Shown piece after piece: positions 27,024 through 35,869 of a stretch of DNA of 64,000 bases. A program made the position numbers and the translations under genes. Positions within the stretch are counted from its first letter, which is position 1; the number at the start of each line of letters is the position of its first letter. The DNA lies in assembly GCA_032881465.1 (NCBI GenBank), contig CP126168.1:186001-250000 (forward strand), given 5' to 3'. The notes beneath the pieces are model-generated. The model searched no databases and was not told the origin of the DNA. It saw only the letters and a list, made by a program, of their open reading frames with translations. This stretch comes from Parvibaculaceae bacterium PLY_AMNH_Bact1 (lineage in GTDB: Bacteria > Pseudomonadota > Alphaproteobacteria > Parvibaculales > Parvibaculaceae).

Positions 27024-27851
27024 GTGACGACATATTCTGACAAAACCGTTTGGATCACTGGGGCATCATCGGGGATTGGAGAGGCGCTGGCCAAAACCTT
27101 TGCCGCCAACGGTGCAGACATCATTCTGTCAGGTCGGCGCGTAGACGCCTTGCAGGCGGTTGCCGATCAGCTGCCGACCGACACGCTCGTGCTTCCTTTC
27201 GAGGTAACCGACTATAACGAGCTTGAGGGCATTGTAGCGAAAGCCTGGGACTGGAAGGGCCGGGTAGATGTGCTTGTCAACAATGCAGGTGTCAGCCAGC
27301 GGAGCCTGGCAGTTCACACCACCCCACAAGTCTATACAGACCTGATCAATATCGACCTGATCGCGCCAATCTGGCTAACCCAGCTGCAACTGCCCAGGAT
27401 GGTTGAAGCAGGTGGAGCGCACATCATTGCCATCAGTTCAGTCGCTGGCCGCTTCGGTCCGCCGCTTCGCACAGCCTATGCAGCGGCGAAACATGGGCTG
27501 ATCGGGTACATGGATGCACTGCGTACCGAAGTGTCCAGTCTCCATAATATCAATGTCACGAATGTTCTGCCGGGATCAGTTGCGACCAATGTGTCGCGCA
27601 ACGCCTTTACGGCAACCGGATCTATTCGTGGCAAATCCGACGCTGCGATCGAGGGAGGAGATGATCCAATGGATTGTGCCAAGGCAATCCTTGACGCGGT
27701 GGACAGAAACACCCCTGAATTGGTCTTTGCCAGTGGCGCCGAGCTCGATCTTGCAAAGCTGCGCCATTCCGATCCGGAAAAACTCTTCGAGATGGCAGCG
27801 CAGTTTGGTGCGCAGATCGCAGAACAATACGAGTCCGGCGACGACTCCTAA
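27024..27851 (+). CDS. Short-chain dehydrogenase/reductase
   Basis: A 275-residue classical SDR with a Rossmann fold. NAD(P) motif TGASSGIG, NNAG at about residue 90, catalytic serine in ISSVAGRFG and the tyrosine/lysine pair YAAAK are all present. The RRVDAL after strand 2 suggests NADP preference, as in DHRS7-like enzymes. Substrate unknown. GTG start is read; no other good start lies nearby. Convergent with the DUF3137 gene. Confidence 0.88.
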   Translation: MTTYSDKTVWITGASSGIGEALAKTFAANGADIILSGRRVDALQAVADQLPTDTLVLPFEVTDYNELEGIVAKAWDWKGRVDVLVNNAGVSQRSLAVHTTPQVYTDLINIDLIAPIWLTQLQLPRMVEAGGAHIIAISSVAGRFGPPLRTAYAAAKHGLIGYMDALRTEVSSLHNINVTNVLPGSVATNVSRNAFTATGSIRGKSDAAIEGGDDPMDCAKAILDAVDRNTPELVFASGAELDLAKLRHSDPEKLFEMAAQFGAQIAEQYESGDDS

Positions 27852-27876
27852 GTGACATTGAAAGGGCAGGGGTATT

Positions 27877-28797
27877 CTAGATTCTAGTTGAGGCATCGAG
27901 GTTAAGACCGTCGACAATCTCCTCGAACATTTGTAATTCCCGTTCAAAGAGCAGGACAGCACTTTGCTGCGAAAGGGGCTGACTCAGGTCCTTTACATCG
28001 AAAAATCCCAACTCGTCACGGTTTGAGGATTTTGCGTCAATTGCCAAGTAGAGAGAATTTCGCTCGAAAGCAGCCTGTATTTCAGCTCCGGGAAAGACAT
28101 TGCGAATATCAAGCAGGCGCTGCATGAAGCTTGGTGTCAGCAGATAGCGCGCTTCCACCTGATCGCTGCTGTAGACCTGAAACTGCTTTTCAAAAACAGG
28201 GTCTTCAAGCGTAACCCGTTCGCCTTTTTGGGCGAAACCCGCCGCCCAGTTGAAAAAGCCGGAATCGGTGAGGACGACAGTCGACCCCTGAAAGTCTTTG
28301 GGAAAGTTGAAGCGGGCGAGCAGACCTGAAAAGACTGTTCGAACAGAGTCAGACTTCCGGTTTTTGGTCCGCATCTTGGCGAGCGCTTCAAAAAGCTCAA
28401 ACCGTACGCCGTCGAGCTCGCCTTCAAACAGATCTTCGACCTCTAACTCATTGTGCGACCTTAGAAGCCCGAGATCTCGATAGATCTTAACTGCGTTTTC
28501 AGAGGGGCCATCGACGTCGAAACTCCAGCCCCGCGCTTCTGCCATGTGCGACAGAATATCTGTCTTCATACGCTCCTTGAGCTCAAAGAGTTTGAACTCG
28601 GCGATCATGTAGGTGAGGCCGCCACCGATGAGGAGGGTAATGAGGCCCTCCGGGCCGAATGTCACCGCAGAAATGACCGAAACCACGGCGACGATCGGCA
28701 CCCCCACCAGCCACACATTCTTACGCCATCGCATAGCCTCCAGCCGTTCTTGTTCAAGCTCGTCAAACAAGTGCGGGTCAAAACTATATTTGCTCAT
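27877..28797 (-). CDS. DUF3137 membrane protein
   Basis: A 306-residue protein with two membrane helices near residues 29-65 (VWLVGVPIVAVVSVISAVTF and GLITLLIGGGLTYMIA) and a soluble C-terminal domain of the DUF3137 type (DLFEGELDGVRFELFEALAK, FQGSTVVLTDSG). Function is unknown. Such proteins often neighbour LemA, as here, 43 bp downstream of it, suggesting a shared envelope role. Confidence 0.8.
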   Translation of the reverse strand: MSKYSFDPHLFDELEQERLEAMRWRKNVWLVGVPIVAVVSVISAVTFGPEGLITLLIGGGLTYMIAEFKLFELKERMKTDILSHMAEARGWSFDVDGPSENAVKIYRDLGLLRSHNELEVEDLFEGELDGVRFELFEALAKMRTKNRKSDSVRTVFSGLLARFNFPKDFQGSTVVLTDSGFFNWAAGFAQKGERVTLEDPVFEKQFQVYSSDQVEARYLLTPSFMQRLLDIRNVFPGAEIQAAFERNSLYLAIDAKSSNRDELGFFDVKDLSQPLSQQSAVLLFERELQMFEEIVDGLNLDASTRI

Positions 28798-28840
28798 GGC
28801 TTAGGCCTGGCCGTTTGCAGGGAAGATGCTGGCACTAACC

Positions 28841-29422
28841 CTAACCAGACAGGATATCACCAGCATAGACAGGTTCCCGCTCTGCTTCATCAATTTCAAA
28901 GAAAGGCATTGCTTTAACACCGGCAAATGCAGCGATTGTTGACGAAGGCCAGATTTCCACCGCATTTTGGAGATCCTCAACTGCTGAATTGTAGAAGCGC
29001 CGCGCCGCCGAAATGTGTCCCTCTACTTCCTGATAGGTTTCTTGCGCATTCTTCATTGCTTCAACGAACCGCGGTTCGGGATAATTTTCTGCAACGGCGA
29101 ACAATTGCCGCATGCTTTGCGCGAGGCCCGATTCAGCTTCCAGGCGACCTTTGATGGCGTCTGGATTGTCTGTGTCTGTGGGGAGTTCGGTAGCGGTCCG
29201 CAGGCGGGTCACCTCCTCAATGAGCGACATCTCCTGCTTCATTGTCTCTTTAGCGATTTTGAGGACGTTGGGAATGAGGTCGTGCCGCTTTTTAAGCTGC
29301 ACATCAATGGTGGAGAACGCATTGCGCGCTCGGTTTCGTTTTTGAATTACTGATACGTACAAGGAATAGCCGACCACGACGACCACACCGACGACGATGA
29401 GAAGAATCCAAGTGCTATCCAT
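28841..29422 (-). CDS. lemA: LemA family protein
   Basis: A 193-residue protein with one N-terminal membrane helix (about residues 5-25) and an alpha-helical LemA domain (NAFSTIDVQLKKRHDLIPNV, ESGLAQSMRQLFAVAENYP, AARRFYNSAVEDLQNAVEIW, and a C-terminal FFEIDEAEREPV). The biochemical role is not settled. It forms a two-gene unit with the DUF3137 gene downstream. Confidence 0.92.
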   Translation of the reverse strand: MDSTWILLIVVGVVVVVGYSLYVSVIQKRNRARNAFSTIDVQLKKRHDLIPNVLKIAKETMKQEMSLIEEVTRLRTATELPTDTDNPDAIKGRLEAESGLAQSMRQLFAVAENYPEPRFVEAMKNAQETYQEVEGHISAARRFYNSAVEDLQNAVEIWPSSTIAAFAGVKAMPFFEIDEAEREPVYAGDILSG

Positions 29423-29562
29423 GTAGTACCTCCAGACAGCACCGTCTACACGGTGCCCAGATTTCGACGGGACAGTCTACAGTCTCCGCGAGTAGCAGGA
29501 CAGACTCAAGCTGAACACCTAATTAATACGTGCCCTGCGCGGGTGTCCCGCGGGGCACCGTG

Positions 29563-30861
29563 TCAATGGACCGTAGTCCGACGCTCTGCTTCCCTAAAAA
29601 CACGTTGAAAATTGCCACCCCAGATCTTCTGAATATCTTCGGCAGAATATCCAGCTCGCACCAAGGCGATGGTGACATTCAGGGCTTCACTGGCGTCTGC
29701 ATAGCCCTCGATGCTGCTGCCATGATTGAAGTCGTTGCCAATACCGACATGATCAATGCCGATGCGGTCGACGATATAGTCGATATGAGCAATCATATCC
29801 GAAACACTTCCGCGCCCGATAGTCGAGCGCATCTCGAGCAGAAAGGCGCGTTGAGCGGCTGGATCTTCTAATTCCCAATAAAGCTCATAAGGATATGAAT
29901 ACGCTTCTGGAAGGCCGGCTTTAACGCGGACGGCTTTGACTCTCTCAAGGAGATCAGGGTCTGAGAGCGCAACAAGATAGGCACCAAAGGCCGCCACATG
30001 TATGACGCCGCCCTTCTCGCCGATAAAGTCAATTTCTTCGTCCGATAGATTGCGGGTCACATTGGAAATGGCCCGTACATTGGAATGGCTGGCGATGATC
30101 GGCGACTTAGACAGAGAGATCGCTTGAAGCGCCGCTGCCTTGGACATTTGTGAGATATCGACTACTCCCCCGAGCGCATTGATCCGCTCAATGGCAGCGA
30201 TGCCCAAGGGCGATAGACCGCCATGCTCTTCTCTTGGTTCGTAAGACTTGGTGGCACCATCATAGAGGGGGCGGGAGGAATCCGAGAAATCATTGTGGCC
30301 CAGATGATTAAGCCCAAATACGCGCACGCCTGCTGCGTAGAAATGGTCAATTGTGCTGACATCGCCTTCGAGCGATCGGGCGTTTTGAAACCCGAGGATG
30401 ATTGCCGGTTTGCCGTCTGCCTTTGCTGCTTCAAGCTCGGCAGCGGAAGTCGCCAACACAACATCTCCGTCAGACGCATTCACGAGTTCCAATGCAACGG
30501 CCAGTTTTTCTTCCGCCAAGGCACGGGCTTCTGCGTCCCCTTCAGCTGTTCGAGGTCCTGGCCCAACAGCAACCGACATGACAACAGCGTTTACGCCGCC
30601 GGCCGCAAGCTTCTCAGGGCTGACTTTCGAAACGCCTCCCTCTCCAAGATAGCTGAGCGATGTCGAGGGAATGACAATGTCGGCATGAGCATCAAACACC
30701 AAGGCGTCCCCATGAATGGCTTGGGCTTTTGCGATGATCTCGGCTTCTGGCGCAACTTCCTCTGCATGGAGGGGAAGAGACGCAGCGACGACGACGACGA
30801 CGACGAACAAACTGCCCAATGCGCGTCGCGAGGCGATGAGAAGTCTAGTGAAGCTGTTCAT
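29563..30861 (-). CDS. Secreted M19 family (membrane) dipeptidase
   Basis: A 432-residue amidohydrolase-fold zinc dipeptidase with a signal peptide (hydrophobic VVVVVVAASLPLHA, cut near residue 33). Metal-site features are visible: HAD near the start (VFDAHADIVIP), GLNHLGHNDFSDS, SKSPIIASHSNVRAIS and GIGNDFNHG. Relatives cleave dipeptides, including D-amino-acid forms, in the periplasm. Single transcription unit; an AT-poor gap precedes the divergent acyl-CoA dehydrogenase genes. Confidence 0.88.
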   Translation of the reverse strand: MNSFTRLLIASRRALGSLFVVVVVVAASLPLHAEEVAPEAEIIAKAQAIHGDALVFDAHADIVIPSTSLSYLGEGGVSKVSPEKLAAGGVNAVVMSVAVGPGPRTAEGDAEARALAEEKLAVALELVNASDGDVVLATSAAELEAAKADGKPAIILGFQNARSLEGDVSTIDHFYAAGVRVFGLNHLGHNDFSDSSRPLYDGATKSYEPREEHGGLSPLGIAAIERINALGGVVDISQMSKAAALQAISLSKSPIIASHSNVRAISNVTRNLSDEEIDFIGEKGGVIHVAAFGAYLVALSDPDLLERVKAVRVKAGLPEAYSYPYELYWELEDPAAQRAFLLEMRSTIGRGSVSDMIAHIDYIVDRIGIDHVGIGNDFNHGSSIEGYADASEALNVTIALVRAGYSAEDIQKIWGGNFQRVFREAERRTTVH

Positions 30862-31087
30862 TCGTTCCCCCAGGGCAAAGTACAGGCAGGATGTTCTGCC
30901 TGCCGAACGGGTAGTCTACAGGTTATGGCGGACACTCCAAATGCTAACCAGCTTTTGGGCACGGTCATCAGCGATTAGATTTGACGCAGCGGCATCGGTC
31001 ATTTGCACGAGACGCTAAACTATTGGCCAGACTTTGATATGGTGGCGCAAACCGAATGCTCACCAAAGACATATCAAGGGGCAAACA

Positions 31088-32299
31088 ATGACCACATCAG
31101 CTGACCTGGATGGCTTCCGCGCAGAAGTATCCGATTGGGTGCAGACGAATTTTCCAAGCGCGCTCAATGGATTTGATCTTGGAGCAGATAGCCCCAGCGA
31201 AAAGGGAGTGAGCGGTGAGTTTCGAGCGTGGCGCCAGGCACTTGCCGACAAAGGGTGGGGTACGCCGACTTGGCCCAAAGAATATGGTGGCGCCGGACTA
31301 AGCGACCCTGAAGCCAAAGTCATCCGTCGGGAAATCGCCAAAGCTGGAGCCTTTAACCCAATCCCCCCAATGACTGGGATGGGCGTGACCATGGTTGGTC
31401 CGACTATCCTAGAATACGGAACCGATGAGCAGAAAGCGAAGCATCTGCCTGGCATTGCAAGCGGAGAAGTTCGCTGGTGTCTAGGGTTGTCGGAACCCAA
31501 TGCTGGATCTGACTTGGCTTCGTTGAGCACAAAGGCGGTGGACGAAGGCGACGCCTTCATCCTCAATGGCCAGAAAATTTGGACCTCCGGTGCGCACATT
31601 TCACAATGGTGTGGCGCTGTCGTGCGAACCGACCCAAAGGCGAAGAAACGAGACGGCATCAGTTTTGTCATGTTGCCGATGGACCAGAAAGGCGTTGAAA
31701 CTCGTCTTATCAAGCTGATTTCTGGTGCCTCCCCGTTTTGCGAAACTTTCTTCAATGACGCGCGTGCAGACAAGAAAGATCTGCTGGGAGACCTCAATGA
31801 CGGGTGGAGCGTCGTGAAGCGATTGCTGCAACATGAACGCCAAAGTCAAACTTCCGCACCAGCTGCAGTAAAAATTGATCAAGAGCCATTGCAGGAACAG
31901 GCGAAGCGGTACGTGGGAACACTGCAAGACGGAACCCTTGCGGACCCGGACCTGCGTCTTCGGATTGTCGGGAATCTGATGGATGCGGAAGCCCACAAGC
32001 TGACCGTCTCCCGTATCACGGCAGAGGCAAAAGGCCAGGTGAAGGTAAGCGCTGCCGCCTCGATCCTGAAAAACTCAATGACCCGGGTCGCGCAGACCAA
32101 GGCGGAGCTGACACTAGAGATGATGGGCAATCAGGGCATCGGTTGGGAAGGTGAGCAATTCTCAGATGAAGAATTGCGCAGCGTCCGCGATTGGCTGATG
32201 GGCAAGGCCATGTCGATCTATGGCGGCTCGGCCGAGATTCAAAACAACATCATCTCCAAGAACATTCTGGGCCTCCCAGAAACGACACAACAAGGCTAA
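31088..32299 (+). CDS. Acyl-CoA dehydrogenase, first of an adjacent pair
   Basis: A 403-residue flavoprotein with the FAD/substrate motif WCLGLSEPNAGSDLAS and the C-terminal SIYGGSAEIQNNIISKNILG. Such enzymes oxidise acyl-CoA to enoyl-CoA and pass electrons to ETF. The YGGSxEIQ ending and the immediate neighbour, a shorter and more divergent acyl-CoA dehydrogenase 19 bp away, recall heteromeric pairs used on steroid, terpenoid or branched acyl chains. The ATG at 31088 is preferred, with AAGGGG upstream, over an in-frame ATG 54 bp earlier. Confidence 0.88.
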   Translation: MTTSADLDGFRAEVSDWVQTNFPSALNGFDLGADSPSEKGVSGEFRAWRQALADKGWGTPTWPKEYGGAGLSDPEAKVIRREIAKAGAFNPIPPMTGMGVTMVGPTILEYGTDEQKAKHLPGIASGEVRWCLGLSEPNAGSDLASLSTKAVDEGDAFILNGQKIWTSGAHISQWCGAVVRTDPKAKKRDGISFVMLPMDQKGVETRLIKLISGASPFCETFFNDARADKKDLLGDLNDGWSVVKRLLQHERQSQTSAPAAVKIDQEPLQEQAKRYVGTLQDGTLADPDLRLRIVGNLMDAEAHKLTVSRITAEAKGQVKVSAAASILKNSMTRVAQTKAELTLEMMGNQGIGWEGEQFSDEELRSVRDWLMGKAMSIYGGSAEIQNNIISKNILGLPETTQQG

Positions 32300-32318
32300 C
32301 GGGGCTTAAGAAAAGATC

Positions 32319-33455
32319 ATGGCTGCACTTACTGAAGAACAAACGCTTATCAAGGATCAGGCAACTTCATGGGCGAGCGCCGAAGCGCCGGTCTCAAAGT
32401 TCCGTGCGATGAGGAACGAAGGTGCTGAAGTGGGATTCGCCGAGCTTACTTGGTCCGCGATGGTGGAGATGGGCTGGACGGGCATTCTGGTGCCGGAAGA
32501 ATATGGTGGGTCTGACCTTGGCTACCTGACCTTCGGGCTGGTTTTAGAAGAGTTGGGAAAGCAGTTGGCGGCGTCTCCGCTCTTTGCCTCCGCCTATGTC
32601 GGTGCGACAGCGCTTCTGCTCGCTGGCAACGATACACAAAAGTCGAGCCACCTGCCGCGGATCGTAGACGGGACAGAAATCGTGACCCTCGCAGTTGATG
32701 AGGGACCGCGGCATGCGCCCGCCCGAACAGCTTGTGTGGCGAAAGCAGCGGGTGATAAATATGTCCTCAGCGGAACAAAGACCCTGGTTCTAGAAGGCAT
32801 GTCGGCGACCCATTTTATTGTCGTCGCGCGGTCGGCTGGCAGTGTGGGAGACGCGCAAGGCCTCTCTCTCTTTATTGTCCGAGCAGATGTGGCAGGCCTA
32901 TCTCGACGTCCAATGAAAACCATAGACAGCCGTGGGTATGCAGAGTTGAGTTTCAATGGCGTCGAAGTCTCGGATGCTGATCTCATGGGACCGGCAGGTC
33001 AGGCCGGGGAAGTGTTGGATGAGGTCCTGGATCGCGCGCGAGCCGGGATAGGGGCAGAGATGTTGGGCGTCGGGTCGCAGGCATTCGCGATGACTCTGGA
33101 TTATCTGAAAACACGCAAACAGTTCGGCGCTGTCATCGGGTCCTTCCAGGCGCTTGGACATCGGGCAGCGGAACTGTTTGCTGCGATGGAACTTGCACGC
33201 TCCTGTGGTGAGGCAGCCCTTCAGGAAATTGACGCTCAGAGTAACAGCGTCGCAAAAGCCTGTTCTCTGTCAAAAGCGAAGGTCGGAGACTTTCTCCATA
33301 CTATGTCCAATCAGCTGATCCAGATTCATGGCGGCATTGGCATGACAGACGAGTTCGATGCAGGTCTGTATCTCAAGCGGGCGCGTGTCTTGGAGACGCT
33401 TTATGGCAACCAGGCCTTTCACCGTGACCGGTATGCACGGCTGCTGGGTTTCTGA
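32319..33455 (+). CDS. Acyl-CoA dehydrogenase, second of an adjacent pair
   Basis: A 378-residue acyl-CoA dehydrogenase-fold protein. N-terminal and middle domains are divergent: the usual TEPxAGSD FAD segment is replaced by ALAVDEGPRHAPA-like sequence around residues 125-140. The C-terminal LIQIHGGIGMTDEFDAGLYL is typical of the second member of two-subunit enzymes. It probably forms a heteromer with the upstream product; activity alone is doubtful. Stop at 33455. Confidence 0.85.
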   Translation: MAALTEEQTLIKDQATSWASAEAPVSKFRAMRNEGAEVGFAELTWSAMVEMGWTGILVPEEYGGSDLGYLTFGLVLEELGKQLAASPLFASAYVGATALLLAGNDTQKSSHLPRIVDGTEIVTLAVDEGPRHAPARTACVAKAAGDKYVLSGTKTLVLEGMSATHFIVVARSAGSVGDAQGLSLFIVRADVAGLSRRPMKTIDSRGYAELSFNGVEVSDADLMGPAGQAGEVLDEVLDRARAGIGAEMLGVGSQAFAMTLDYLKTRKQFGAVIGSFQALGHRAAELFAAMELARSCGEAALQEIDAQSNSVAKACSLSKAKVGDFLHTMSNQLIQIHGGIGMTDEFDAGLYLKRARVLETLYGNQAFHRDRYARLLGF

Positions 33456-33456
33456 G

Positions 33457-33477
33457 GCCGGTCAAGATTGAACCGGC
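33457..33477. terminator. Weak hairpin between convergent genes
   Basis: GCCGGT and ACCGGC flank a 9-base loop just after the acyl-CoA dehydrogenase stop, before the convergent TetR gene. There is no T-run on either side, so it is at best a weak intrinsic terminator. Confidence 0.35.
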
Positions 33478-33505
33478 AACAATGTACTGAGACACCTCTA
33501 TCAGC

Positions 33506-34099
33506 TCATGGTGCGTCAACGACAAACAGTCGGCGCGCTGTGGCCTGCATACGCTCAGCATAGTCAGCCCGCGCCCAACCACACTCGACCGTCAATTGCT
33601 CCCAGTTTCTGAGCGACAACATCGTCCACAAGATGTCCGTCGCCTGTCCGGGGGAATAATCGGCTGTGAGTGTTTTGTCGCGCGCTAACGCCAGGATTGC
33701 CGCCTCGCACCCTTCGCGCATGTCTTGCATGCGCTTATCCCAGGCAGCCGCAGCTTCTGGATCTGAATCTCGCATTGCCAATAGCGCTTTCCCGATCCCA
33801 TAGATCTCTGGAAGGAAACCCGCCCAGGCACTGATAAAGGCGTCCAGGCGCTCAATCCCGGTCTTGGCCGTCCTGCTGGGGATGAGGCGTTCATCCCCCC
33901 CGTGAAGCTCATCCACATAGTGCGTTGTGGCAATAAGCAGATCCCCACGGTTTCGGAAATGAAGATAGAGCGCCTGCCGGGTGATGCCGACTTTGGCCGC
34001 AATATCTGACATGCGGACGCTGTTTCCCTGGCCGGATTCCAGCAATTCCAGGCTGGCGGCGAGGATTTTCTCCCGAGTCGATTTGGCGTCACTTGACAT
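33506..34099 (-). CDS. TetR-family transcriptional regulator
   Basis: A 197-residue regulator with a helix-turn-helix in the first 55 residues (ILAASLELLESGQGNSVRMS, then DIAAKVGITRQALYLHFRNR) and a helical C-terminus. Divergent from a three-gene unit (atypical SDR, DUF1772, DUF4345). The ATG at 34099 is preferred to a GTG at 34114 that would start inside a long palindrome; neither has a clear ribosome-binding site, so a leaderless message is possible. It probably represses the divergent genes and itself through that palindrome. Confidence 0.88.
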   Translation of the reverse strand: MSSDAKSTREKILAASLELLESGQGNSVRMSDIAAKVGITRQALYLHFRNRGDLLIATTHYVDELHGGDERLIPSRTAKTGIERLDAFISAWAGFLPEIYGIGKALLAMRDSDPEAAAAWDKRMQDMREGCEAAILALARDKTLTADYSPGQATDILWTMLSLRNWEQLTVECGWARADYAERMQATARRLFVVDAP

Positions 34100-34113
34100 G
34101 GTGTCTAGTAGCA

Positions 34114-34153
34114 CTTACTTGTCACCGTGTCAATTTACACGGTGTCAAGTAAG
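34114..34153. promoter_or_regulatory. Long imperfect palindrome, candidate TetR operator
   Basis: CTTACTTGTCACCGTGT (34114-34130) and ACACGGTGTCAAGTAAG (34137-34153) are reverse complements over 17 bp with one mismatch and a 6-bp spacer. It lies between the divergent TetR gene and the SDR gene. Another copy of the CTTGACA half occurs at 34092, over the TetR start. Confidence 0.7.
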
Positions 34154-34162
34154 GAGCTGAGC

Positions 34163-34786
34163 ATGAAGATCATTATTTTTGGAGCAACAGGATCATTGGG
34201 TCGCCATCTGGTCGATCAGGCACTTGCCCGGGGTGAAGCCGTGACGGCGTTTCTGCGCAACGCGTCAGCGTTGGACCGACACCATCAAAACCTGAATGTG
34301 ATTGAGGGTGACGTGCTTGATCCTGCAGCAGTCGACGCGGCGGTCAAAGGACATGATGCAGCACTGATCGCCCTTGGAGCGGGACGGAAGGGTGGGGTTC
34401 GTGCTCAAGGTACGAAACACATCATTGATGCAATGGAGCGTCACAATGTGCGTCGTCTTGTCTGCCAAACCACGCTCGGGGCCGGCGACAGTCATATCCA
34501 TCTCAATTTTTTCTGGAAGCACATCATGTTTGGCTGGCTGCTGAAACAGGCCATGGCAGACCACGAAGAGCAGGAAGCCTTCATCAGACAAAGCAACCTT
34601 GATTGGATCACTGTTCGTCCTGCTGCTTTCACCGATGGACCGGTGACCGGTGACTACATGCTTGGCTTTCCACAGTCTGAAAGCAGCTTGGCGCTCAAAA
34701 TATCCCGGGCAGATGTTGCCAACGTGATGCTGCAGCAAGTGACCACAGACACATTTCTGCACAAATCACCGGGACTTTCCTACTAA
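34163..34786 (+). CDS. NAD(P)-binding atypical SDR (NmrA/SDR_a5-like)
   Basis: A 207-residue Rossmann protein with the N-terminal glycine motif IIIFGATGSLGRHLVDQAL and a C-terminal TVRPAAFTDGPVTGDY segment as in NAD(P)H-binding atypical SDRs related to flavin/biliverdin reductases. No classical YxxxK pair is evident. The ATG at 34163 has AAGGAG nine bases upstream. Leads a unit with two small membrane proteins under the divergent TetR; the substrate is unknown. Confidence 0.85.
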   Translation: MKIIIFGATGSLGRHLVDQALARGEAVTAFLRNASALDRHHQNLNVIEGDVLDPAAVDAAVKGHDAALIALGAGRKGGVRAQGTKHIIDAMERHNVRRLVCQTTLGAGDSHIHLNFFWKHIMFGWLLKQAMADHEEQEAFIRQSNLDWITVRPAAFTDGPVTGDYMLGFPQSESSLALKISRADVANVMLQQVTTDTFLHKSPGLSY

Positions 34787-34810
34787 CTCAACCTGCGAAA
34801 GGAACACGCG

Positions 34811-35311
34811 ATGACGCAGGCTTGGCTTCTTCTTATGTATGAAATTTCCCTCATTTCCAGTGCCCTGGTTGCAGGTGTCTTTCTGACATTCTCCGACTTT
34901 GTCATGAGATCATTGAATGGCGCCAGAACAAGTGCAGGCATTGAAGTGATGCAGGGGATCAACCGAGAGGTGTTCAAAACTATCTTTATGGTTTTATTGA
35001 TTGGCATGTGGGGGTGTTCCGCGGCCTTAGGCGCTGCCGCTTACTTTGGGGCTTTGGGCAGCGGCAGTACGTCCATCCTCTGGGCAGCGATTGTCTATTC
35101 GGTGGGTGTTGCTGGTGTCACGCTGGTCTTCAACGTACCGATGAACACCAAGCTGGCGGCGAAGGCCTATGGCAGTCCTGAAGCGGCTGCATATTGGACA
35201 GACGTCTACTACCCCCGTTGGACATTTTGGAATTGGGTGCGAGGCATTGCCGCTGCGGTCGCCGCTGTCCTTTACCTCACCGCATGCCTGCAACTGGTGC
35301 AAGGCTCGTAA
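34811..35311 (+). CDS. DUF1772 (anthrone oxygenase-like) membrane protein
   Basis: A 166-residue protein with about four membrane helices. The FNVPMNTKL motif and WTFWNWVRGIAAAVAAVLYL C-terminus are characteristic of DUF1772, a family related to anthrone oxygenase. Actual function in bacteria is unknown. It follows the atypical SDR by 24 bp and precedes the DUF4345 gene by 20 bp. Confidence 0.82.
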   Translation: MTQAWLLLMYEISLISSALVAGVFLTFSDFVMRSLNGARTSAGIEVMQGINREVFKTIFMVLLIGMWGCSAALGAAAYFGALGSGSTSILWAAIVYSVGVAGVTLVFNVPMNTKLAAKAYGSPEAAAYWTDVYYPRWTFWNWVRGIAAAVAAVLYLTACLQLVQGS

Positions 35312-35331
35312 GAACAACTTGAAGAAGGACT

Positions 35332-35757
35332 ATGATGATGGAAAGCACATTACGACTGAAAGCACTTCTGTTCGTTACGGGCCTGATCGGCATCGGCATT
35401 GGCGGAGCTATCCTGTTTGTGCCCGCTGAATTTCATGCCACCGGTGGCATCGTGATCGGGAACGATGAAAGCCTGCTGAGCGAAGTGCGAGCCGCAGGTG
35501 GGGCGCTCCTCGCCTGCGCATTTATTGTCATGCTGGGAGCATTTGTCTCAAAGCTCATTTTCACGGCGCTGGTGCTGTCGACAGCGCTTTATCTCTCCTA
35601 CGGCGCATCGCGTTTGGTGAGCATGGCTCTCGATGGTTTGCCGTCTACCAGCCTGATGGCAGTAACGGTGTTTGAGCTCGGCATTGGGTTGGTTTGTGCA
35701 TTGGCGCTGGTGACGAGTAAATCATCAGCTAACCCCGACGGCAATGTGACCGCCTAG
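35332..35757 (+). CDS. DUF4345 membrane protein
   Basis: A 141-residue protein with four predicted membrane helices (first at about residues 8-28, LKALLFVTGLIGIGIGGAIL). The conserved SEVRAAGGALLACA stretch after a P-A-E-F loop fits DUF4345. Function unknown. GAAGGA precedes three consecutive ATG codons; the first is used here. Last gene of the TetR-associated unit. Confidence 0.78.
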   Translation: MMMESTLRLKALLFVTGLIGIGIGGAILFVPAEFHATGGIVIGNDESLLSEVRAAGGALLACAFIVMLGAFVSKLIFTALVLSTALYLSYGASRLVSMALDGLPSTSLMAVTVFELGIGLVCALALVTSKSSANPDGNVTA

Positions 35758-35869
35758 TCTGGTCTCCATGATGCTTCTGCGGGCGTGATTCTATCAAATC
35801 AGTGGCGGCGGGGCTTTATGGTATGTATCAAACATCTCGTGCGAATGTGGCGCACGTTGGGAGTGGTGC

